Source of the DNA: an uncultured Bacilli bacterium
GTDB lineage: Bacteria; Bacillota_I; Bacilli_A; RF39; UBA660
Assembly (NCBI GenBank): GCA_947587115.1
Contig: CANPXY010000019.1
Coordinates: forward strand, 1-17,170
Length of the DNA stretch: 17,170 bases
Direction of reading: 5' to 3'
Position numbers and translations under genes: made by a program. A model generated the notes under the pieces. The model was given only the letters and a program-made list of their open reading frames with translations. It made no database searches and was not told the origin of the DNA. This document shows, one piece after another, positions 12,257 through 17,170 of this stretch; position 1 is the stretch's first letter, and every line of letters starts with the position of its first letter.

Positions 12257-14881
12257 CTATAATTCCTCAATCGTATTACGAACATATTTATATAATTTTC
12301 CAACATCACTGATGATGATATTGTTGTCTTCTACAACGTCACCTGCGATCTTCTCGCACCATTCTTCCATAAGACCAGTTCCTCTTACATGTTTGTATAA
12401 CTTCCCTACGTCAGCAATATTGACTTGGCCATCTCCGGTGACATCTCCTACTACAGAGATTTTGTATTCGTAGTTTTCACTACTTAGTTCTACTCTAATG
12501 ATGTCTCCTGTTTTGATCACATCTTCATCTTGTAAAGTACTTCCATTCTTATCTTTCTTGATGATTGTTCCACTCGTTGAGATTTCGTTCACAATATCTC
12601 TTACTGTTGTTCCTGCTTTTACTTTCTTAATGACTTTATGGTCTTCATCTCTAATGAGATTTCCCCAATCTAGATATTCATTCGTAATCTCAAAAGAATC
12701 AATTTCTTCTTCGCCTTTATATACTTTTAAAACCATTCCTTTTGAGATCGTTCCATTATCTATTTCTTCTTGATCATTATAAATTTTATAAGTTACACCA
12801 TTAGTAGTGATATTACTAGTAAAATCTTCATAAGTCATTTCGTCTTCCATGGTAATTATTTTATTTGTAGATTTTAAATCACCAAAATCAATTCCAATAA
12901 TACTAAACTCTTTTAATACTTCTTCTTCATGTTTTACTTTTAATTTATTAGTGTTTAAGTCAATATCAAGTGTTGCTCCTTCTTGAATAGCAATATTATT
13001 ACTAATTGTACTAATTACATTATCATTACCTATATAAATATAATCTTCACCAATTTTATACTGTCCTGAGGTCATTTCTATTACATGGACTGTGCTTGTT
13101 GTTGTCGCATAATAACTTACTATAGTACCTAGTACTTCAGTTATTCCTGCATTTATGCCTTTCACTGTATCATCATTGATAACAGTTACTATATCATCAT
13201 TATTACTATGCCAATTTACTGGTTCTACTAAGTGGCTTGGTAATTTAACTTCGCTTGACACCTTTGTAGTTTGTCCTTTATATACATATCGTTCTTGCTT
13301 ATAGGGATTATCTGTAATGATGAAAGTCTTTAATTCATTATTTTTACTTAAATCCAATGACTCTAATTTGTTGTTGGTTGTATATAAATATTTTAATAGT
13401 GGATTATTTGTAGTATCCAGTACTGTCAATTGATTATTTCTCACATCCAGGTCTTCAAGTAATGGATTGTTGTTTAAAGAAATTGTTTTTAACTGATTAT
13501 CACTGACATTTATTTTTGTTAATTCTGTATTTTGTGTTAAATCGATTGTTTCTAATTGTGCATTTCGTGCGTTTAGAATTGATAATTGAGCAAGTTGATT
13601 CATATCAATTTGATGAACTTGTGTATCAGAAACATTTAGGTTTTTTAACGACGAATGATCTCCAATACTAAGTGTAGTTAAAGGATTATGGTTCACGTAT
13701 AGGCGTATCAATAAAGGATTAGCACTAATATCAAGACTATTTAAATTATTATTGTAAATTTCAAGGGACGTCAATGGATTGTTACTTATATCCACACTTT
13801 CTAGTTGATTGTTGGAAAGAGTTAGTGTATTCAATTTTAAATTATGACTTGTATCAATATTTGATAGTTGATTATCATTAGCAAATAACCATTCTAGATT
13901 AACATTATTGTCTATATTCAAATTTTTCAAATTATTCTTTTCAACATGCAACACTTTTAATTGATCATTATAATTCACATTTAACTCTGACAATTGATTA
14001 TCATTTACCCACAAATCTTCCAATAAAACATTATTGCTAACATCAATACGATCTAGTTTGTTATTTGCCAAAGATAAATCAGTCAATAAAGGATTTCCTT
14101 GAAGATCGATACTAGTAAGTGAGTTATCGTGTGCAGATAATTTTTTCAGTGCAGAATTTTGGCTAACATCTAATTCTGTCAACTTATTATTTTCAATCCA
14201 CAATTCTTCCAATAAAGCACTATCACTAATATCAACAGATTGTATCTTATTCCCTGAAATATTTACATTTTCCAATGAAGGTTTCCCGCTAAGATCGACA
14301 CTGGTTAATTGATTGTTTGCCACATTTAAGGTCTTCAAAGCAGAATGCTTACTAATATCTAATTGAGTTAATTGACTATTTCGCACGTTCAGTTTTTCCA
14401 ACAATAAGTTGTTGTCAATATTAAGGGTTTGGAGGTGATTATCCATTAAATCTAACTCTACTAATTGAGTGTTCTTTGATACATCAATCTCTGTTATGTT
14501 GTTAGACCATAAAATAAGACTTTTTAATGAGGTCAACTTTTCCAGTCCTTCCACATTGTTTATCTTCTCTTTCCCTGGATAAGCATAGCAGTTCAAATGT
14601 GTGATTGTTGCTAATTGGTCGTCTGTAAGGTTGGTAGTATGGGGAAGATTGCCATTATAAGCATCCACTACACAATTATAGAAGTTCTGATCGGTAAAGG
14701 CACTGTTGGCTGGGACCTCATAAGTTTTAGATGAAAGGAATGTTTTGGTAATTGTTTTAGAGCACAAAAAAGTAGCACTAAAAACCACTACTGTTAGTGC
14801 TACAAAGAGAGCTATTTTATTGATTATTGGTGGGTACTTAGATACCCCCCCCCTAGTTAACTTTTGGCTACTTAGCTTCAT
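12257..14881 (-). CDS. Secreted leucine-rich-repeat protein with Ig-like domain and C-terminal dockerin-like module
   Basis: 874 residues. A basic N-terminus is followed by one hydrophobic segment (about 23-40), a signal peptide or anchor. About 19-20 LRRs of 21 residues (pattern LxxLxVxxNxLxxLDxSxNPL) fill about 116-525; one unit near 350-370 has 20. An Ig-like Big_2-type domain follows (about 535-602, NWHSNNDDIVTV, VKGINAG), then beta-rich linkers (about 605-810). The end is dockerin-like: Ca loop D813-x-T815-x-D817...D824, and a weaker second loop D848...D852...D859, each followed by DVGKLYK. AAGGAG (14891-14896) is 9 bases before the ATG. Codons 10-13 contain a G9 run, and codons 27-39 contain a terminator-like hairpin. 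Probably a surface binding protein; ligand unknown. Confidence 0.88.
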   Translation of the reverse strand: MKLSSQKLTRGGVSKYPPIINKIALFVALTVVVFSATFLCSKTITKTFLSSKTYEVPANSAFTDQNFYNCVVDAYNGNLPHTTNLTDDQLATITHLNCYAYPGKEKINNVEGLEKLTSLKSLILWSNNITEIDVSKNTQLVELDLMDNHLQTLNIDNNLLLEKLNVRNSQLTQLDISKHSALKTLNVANNQLTSVDLSGKPSLENVNISGNKIQSVDISDSALLEELWIENNKLTELDVSQNSALKKLSAHDNSLTSIDLQGNPLLTDLSLANNKLDRIDVSNNVLLEDLWVNDNQLSELNVNYNDQLKVLHVEKNNLKNLNIDNNVNLEWLFANDNQLSNIDTSHNLKLNTLTLSNNQLESVDISNNPLTSLEIYNNNLNSLDISANPLLIRLYVNHNPLTTLSIGDHSSLKNLNVSDTQVHQIDMNQLAQLSILNARNAQLETIDLTQNTELTKINVSDNQLKTISLNNNPLLEDLDVRNNQLTVLDTTNNPLLKYLYTTNNKLESLDLSKNNELKTFIITDNPYKQERYVYKGQTTKVSSEVKLPSHLVEPVNWHSNNDDIVTVINDDTVKGINAGITEVLGTIVSYYATTTSTVHVIEMTSGQYKIGEDYIYIGNDNVISTISNNIAIQEGATLDIDLNTNKLKVKHEEEVLKEFSIIGIDFGDLKSTNKIITMEDEMTYEDFTSNITTNGVTYKIYNDQEEIDNGTISKGMVLKVYKGEEEIDSFEITNEYLDWGNLIRDEDHKVIKKVKAGTTVRDIVNEISTSGTIIKKDKNGSTLQDEDVIKTGDIIRVELSSENYEYKISVVGDVTGDGQVNIADVGKLYKHVRGTGLMEEWCEKIAGDVVEDNNIIISDVGKLYKYVRNTIEEL
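14766..14803 (-). terminator. Terminator-like hairpin inside the LRR gene
   Basis: On the minus strand GTAGCACTAA and TTAGTGCTAC (14772-14803) form a perfect 10-bp stem with a 12-base loop, directly followed by T6 (14766-14771). It has the layout of an intrinsic terminator but lies in codons 27-39, within the membrane-segment coding region. Translating ribosomes would normally prevent it from folding. Function as an attenuator is inference. Confidence 0.55.
14845..14853 (-). repeat. G9 homopolymer near the start of the LRR gene
   Basis: Nine consecutive G (C on the given strand) cover codons 10-13 in an AT-rich gene. The reading frame is open only with this length or a multiple of three away: one extra G gives TAA at 14838-14840, one fewer gives TAA at 14824-14826. 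Runs of this kind are known slippage sites in phase-variable surface genes. Confidence 0.8.
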
Positions 14882-14917
14882 ATTCCCTTACTCCTTAAGA
14901 CTCTTTATCCTAATATG

Positions 14918-14946
14918 AATATATCATATTATTTATAGTAAGTAAA
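14918..14946 (-). promoter_or_regulatory. Promoter of the LRR/cohesin-like operon
   Basis: TTTACT (14941-14946), a 17-base spacer and TATATT (14918-14923), preceded by TGA to give an extended -10. It reads toward the LRR start at 14881 with a leader of about 30 bases. A one-mismatch 0A-like box (TGTCGTA, 14953-14959) lies just upstream of the -35 element. Confidence 0.65.
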
Positions 14947-15044
14947 CAAAATTGTCGTATTTTGTTAGATTTTTAGATTATGCAGAACTTTTAATCTTTT
15001 TGCGTATATTAAAATTAGAGAGGATAAAAAGAGGGAATAAAAAA

Positions 15045-15083
15045 ATGGAAATATTTACCAATTATCGAAAAGGAGGAAAATAA
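15045..15083 (+). CDS. Possible 12-residue leader peptide before dinD
   Basis: ATG at 15045 opens MEIFTNYRKGGK and stops at 15081-15083, three bases before the dinD ATG. A GAGGG site at 15031-15035 sits 9 bases before it. The ribosome-binding site of dinD (AAGGAGG) is inside this small frame, so translating it could control access to dinD. It may equally be a chance frame in a purine-rich leader. Confidence 0.3.
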   Translation: MEIFTNYRKGGK

Positions 15084-15086
15084 TAT

Positions 15087-15899
15087 ATGAACGAAATTGT
15101 AAATATGACAAAAACATTTGAGGAAATTAAACATACGGATTTATTTGGAAATGATTATTGGGAAGCAAGAGAACTGATGGAAGCCCTTCAATATAAGAGA
15201 TGGGATAAATTTCAAAACGTTATAGATAGTGCTAAAATTGCTTGTGAAAAGAGTAATAATCTTATTGATGATCATTTTTCCCAAGTGGGAAAAATGATAG
15301 AATTGGCTAAAGGTGCCAAAAGAAAAGTAATCGATTATAAGTTATCAAGATATGCTTGTTACTTAATCGTTCAAAACGCCGATCCCAAAAAAGAAAATGT
15401 TGCGTTAGGACAAACATATTTCGCTGTTCAAACTAGGAAGCAGGAACTTAGCGAGAAAGAATACAGCGAACTTTCCGAAGATGAAAAGAGACTTTATCAA
15501 AGGAATTTGACTAAAAAAGGCAATTATTCATTAAATCAGACGGCCAAGAATGCCGGTGTTAAGAACTTTGATCGATTTCATAATTTTGGTTATAAGGGAT
15601 TATATAATGGGGAAACAGCAGATGACATTGCTAAAAGAAAAAGATTACGATATAGAGAAGATATATTGGATAATATGGGAAGCGATGAATTAATTGCCAA
15701 TCTTTTTAGAATCTCGCAAACAGAACAAAAGTTAAAGAAGGACGATATTCAAACAGAAAGTGAAGCGAACAAGACTCATTATGAAGTTGGGCGTAAAATC
15801 AGAAAAACAATCCAAGAATTAGGTGGAACAATGCCTGAAGATCTACCTACTCCTACTAAAAGTTTAAAGGAAATAGAAAAAAATATTTTACCAAAATAA
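15087..15899 (+). CDS. dinD: DNA-damage-inducible protein D homologue
   Basis: 270 residues, full length for DinD. It follows the family closely: FEEIKHTDLFGNDYWEARELMEAL at the start (BRO-N-like fold), GAKRKVIDYKLSRYACYLIVQNADP in the middle, GQTYFAVQTRKQEL, and then AGVKNFDRFHNFGYKGLYNGETADDI. E. coli DinD is an SOS gene that has been reported to inhibit RecA filament activity; whether that holds here is unknown. AAGGAGG (15070-15076) is 10 bases before the ATG. It stands alone on the plus strand between two minus-strand genes. DinD genes are scattered among bacteria and often horizontally acquired. Its promoter is unclear (weak TATATT at 15005-15010), and no good LexA box is seen. Its stop lies in the T tract of the opposing spo0A terminator. 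Confidence 0.9.
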   Translation: MNEIVNMTKTFEEIKHTDLFGNDYWEARELMEALQYKRWDKFQNVIDSAKIACEKSNNLIDDHFSQVGKMIELAKGAKRKVIDYKLSRYACYLIVQNADPKKENVALGQTYFAVQTRKQELSEKEYSELSEDEKRLYQRNLTKKGNYSLNQTAKNAGVKNFDRFHNFGYKGLYNGETADDIAKRKRLRYREDILDNMGSDELIANLFRISQTEQKLKKDDIQTESEANKTHYEVGRKIRKTIQELGGTMPEDLPTPTKSLKEIEKNILPK

Positions 15900-15924
15900 A
15901 AAAGCCACTACTACTTCTTGGCTT
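15897..15924 (-). terminator. Intrinsic terminator of spo0A, overlapping the dinD stop
   Basis: On the minus strand AAGCCA and TGGCTT (15902-15924) form a 6-bp stem with an 11-base loop, followed by a T-rich run that extends into the last codons of dinD. On the plus strand the same stem is followed by CGTTT only, so it would end dinD poorly. Confidence 0.65.
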
Positions 15925-15936
15925 CGTTTACTACTA

Positions 15937-16710
15937 CTATGATTTAGCTGCTTGATGAAACTCTAAACGAAGTTTATCAGCGACGGTTACGATGAACTCA
16001 GAATTGGTTGGTTTTGCTTTGTCGATATCGACACTGTGACCAAAGATATCTTCCATCAACTGCCAATTCCCACGATTCCAACTGACTTCGATCGCATGAC
16101 GAATAGCGCGTTCTACTCGCGATACTGTCGTATCAAACTTACTGGCAATATCTGGATACAACTCTTTGGTAATACCACCAATGACATCCGGCCGTTCATA
16201 TAAAACCGTAATTCCTTCTCTTATATATTGGTAACCCTTGATATGTGATGGAACACCCAACTCATGCAAGATCTTTGTGATGGAAATTTGCAAGTTGTTG
16301 TGATATAGATCGATGGCCTTATTGGTATATTTAGGATCTTCCGCACATTCCAATATTCGCTTCTCTAGGTCAGATAATTCAAATGGCTTCAATATGAAAT
16401 AGTCAATTCCAAGTTCTGATACCTTACGAATCATATCTTGGGCATTGTAAGAAGTCAAGACGATGATCTTCTTATCGATTTCTTTCCCTTGTAATTCTTC
16501 TAAGACCGTTACTCCATCTTTTTTCGGCATGATGAGATCTAAAAGAATGACATCATATTCACTTTGATAATCTTTAATGAGATGTAATCCTTCCTCTCCA
16601 TCATAAGCTTCCAGTGTTACTTCAATATTAGCGTGATCACAAAAATACTCCTTAATCATGCTTACTAGTTCGACATTGTCGTCTATCATAAGTACTCGTA
16701 TATTTTTCAT
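15937..16710 (-). CDS. spo0A: Sporulation response regulator Spo0A
   Basis: 257 residues, near the usual 260-270. The receiver domain has acidic D10 and D11, phospho-acceptor D58 (ILLDLIMP), T86 and K108 (LKPF). The linker leads to the Spo0A-specific DNA-binding domain: GVPSHIKGYQYIREGI, then TTVSRVERAIRHAIEVSWNRGN (recognition helix SRVERAIRHAIE) and KAKPTNSEFIVTVADKLR. It is the master regulator that starts endospore formation when phosphorylated and also represses growth-phase genes. AAGGAGAG precedes the ATG. The upstream region holds a perfect 0A box. In Bacillus spo0A follows spoIVB; here the upstream gene is tpiA. It appears monocistronic, with its own terminator. Confidence 0.98.
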   Translation of the reverse strand: MKNIRVLMIDDNVELVSMIKEYFCDHANIEVTLEAYDGEEGLHLIKDYQSEYDVILLDLIMPKKDGVTVLEELQGKEIDKKIIVLTSYNAQDMIRKVSELGIDYFILKPFELSDLEKRILECAEDPKYTNKAIDLYHNNLQISITKILHELGVPSHIKGYQYIREGITVLYERPDVIGGITKELYPDIASKFDTTVSRVERAIRHAIEVSWNRGNWQLMEDIFGHSVDIDKAKPTNSEFIVTVADKLRLEFHQAAKS

Positions 16711-16744
16711 ATTCTCTCCTTCCCTATACTACCACGCAAGTATA

Positions 16745-16773
16745 ATTATATAATACTTTATTTAAAATTGATA
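16745..16773 (-). promoter_or_regulatory. Candidate spo0A promoter
   Basis: Perfect TATAAT at 16745-16750 with a poor -35 (TATCAA, 16768-16773, 17-base spacer). A good -10 with a weak -35 fits a promoter that depends on an activator, in line with the 0A box upstream. I see no clear sigma-H motif. Confidence 0.35.
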
Positions 16774-16793
16774 GAGAGAAAAAGCACTACTTT

Positions 16794-16800
16794 TGTCGAA
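16794..16800 (+). promoter_or_regulatory. Perfect Spo0A-binding site (0A box) upstream of spo0A
   Basis: TGTCGAA, the consensus 0A box, preceded by T (TTGTCGAA from 16793). It lies in the intergenic region between tpiA and spo0A, about 45 bases upstream of the candidate -10, and is flanked by the short inverted repeat CACTA/TAGTG (16785-16789 and 16801-16805). It suggests that Spo0A controls its own gene, as known in Bacillus. Confidence 0.6.
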
Positions 16801-16810
16801 TAGTGTAAAG

Positions 16811-16838
16811 AAAAAAAACTATTATGGTAATAGTTTTT
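16811..16838 (-). terminator. Intrinsic terminator overlapping the tpiA stop
   Basis: On the minus strand AACTATTA and TAATAGTT (16817-16835) pair around a 3-base loop, the stem can extend by three A-T pairs, and a run of eight T follows (16811-16818). The tpiA stop codon (16822-16824) is inside the stem. Confidence 0.75.
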
Positions 16839-17170
16839 GTAACGCTTCAATTTGAAGACTAAATCCCCCGATTAAGAAGCCATCAAGATTGGATATTTCT
16901 TTTAATCTTTCAAAATTATTATCATTGATACTTCCGCCATAAAGTACTGGAAGATCAACTTGATACGTATCTTTCAGTAACGCTTTCACAGATGTTACTA
17001 CTTGTTCGATTTGTTGATTACTCATCACTTGTCCTGTTCCAATCGAAAAGATCGGTTCGTAAGCAATAATTACATTTTTGATTTCTTCTTTCGGAAGCGT
17101 CTCAAAAGCTTCGTGAATTTCCTTTTCTAATACTTCTTGTACTTGGCCGGTCTCATGCTCTTTTTGCGTC
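16822..17170 (-). CDS. tpiA: Triosephosphate isomerase, C-terminal part (5' end outside window)
   Basis: The open frame runs to the window edge; 115 residues of about 250 are present. It starts within TQKEHETGQVQEVLEKEI and contains VIIAYEPIFSIGTG with the catalytic Glu, then VLYGGSIND and LDGFLIGGFSL, the phosphate-binding end of the TIM barrel. An internal Met (codon at 17026-17028) is not the true start, because the conserved YEP motif lies upstream of it in the same frame. The enzyme interconverts dihydroxyacetone phosphate and glyceraldehyde-3-phosphate. Upstream glycolytic genes may lie beyond the window. A terminator closes the gene before spo0A. Confidence 0.95.
   Translation of the reverse strand, partial: TQKEHETGQVQEVLEKEIHEAFETLPKEEIKNVIIAYEPIFSIGTGQVMSNQQIEQVVTSVKALLKDTYQVDLPVLYGGSINDNNFERLKEISNLDGFLIGGFSLQIEALQKLLP

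Noticed and set aside
12246..12773. Two plus-strand open frames opposite the end of the LRR gene
   Set aside because: Shadows of the repeated, biased codons of the LRR-dockerin gene; no start signals and no recognisable protein.
13300..14540. CRISPR-like array because of regularly spaced short repeats
   Set aside because: The 63-base period comes from 21-codon LRR units in an open reading frame; repeats are degenerate and there are no unique spacers or cas genes.
14985..14996. LexA box before dinD (GAACTTTTAATC)
   Set aside because: Only one half-site matches; the other has two mismatches and the palindrome does not extend as it does at dinB.
16822..17028. Separate 68-residue gene at the right edge
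   Set aside because: It is only the end of tpiA; the same frame continues to the window edge and contains the conserved YEP motif.

Overview
The window looks like a chromosomal segment of a low-GC, Gram-positive-type bacterium (Bacillota). Evidence: strong AGGAGG ribosome-binding sites before most genes, TTGACA/TATAAT-type promoters, U-rich hairpin terminators, a full-length Spo0A, and a GH18 enzyme of the spore-lytic SleL/YaaH type. TGA is used as a real stop (dinB, the AAA ATPase gene), so the code is standard and not the Mycoplasma code. The AT-rich composition, the dockerin/LRR/cadherin-like surface proteins and the DUF4143-type ATPase suggest an uncultured, spore-forming gut Bacilli lineage near the Erysipelotrichales/Mollicutes relatives. 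That placement is inference.

Layout. 1-2828 (minus): start of the S10 ribosomal operon, rpsJ-rplC-rplD-rplW-rplB, with rplB running off the left edge. A structured leader and promoter precede rpsJ (2845-2981). L3 carries an unusual acidic tail. 3098-5291 (minus): two unrecognised membrane proteins, a two-TM coiled-coil protein and a TM-anchored gluzincin-like (HEFIH) protein. 5382-6596 (minus): Y-family DNA polymerase with an operator-like palindrome inside its promoter. 6703-7686 (plus): GH18 spore-type hydrolase, convergent with gpmI at a distance of 2 bp. 7689-10479 (minus): AAA/DUF4143 ATPase followed by gpmI in one transcription unit. 10613-14881 (minus): two-gene surface operon encoding a 21-residue-repeat LRR protein ending in a dockerin-like module, then a membrane-anchored protein with a probable cohesin-like N-terminal domain and four cadherin-like domains. 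15087-15899 (plus): dinD. 15937-16710 (minus): spo0A with a perfect 0A box upstream. 16822-17170 (minus): 3' part of tpiA.

Most interesting region: the LRR-dockerin gene starts with a G9 homopolymer at codons 10-13. It is followed, still inside the coding sequence, by a 10-bp-stem hairpin with a T6 tract that looks like an intrinsic terminator. A change of one G in either direction puts a stop codon just before the hairpin. The sequence therefore fits a phase-variation switch that would turn off translation of the LRR protein and, through premature transcription termination, also the downstream cohesin-like partner. The pairing of a dockerin-type with a cohesin-type protein under such a switch is a testable candidate for an undescribed phase-variable cell-surface complex.

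The glycolytic genes tpiA and gpmI lie on the same strand but are separated by spo0A, dinD, the surface operon and the ATPase. This may reflect insertion of accessory genes into an older glycolytic neighbourhood. No tRNA, rRNA, CRISPR array or insertion sequence was seen.
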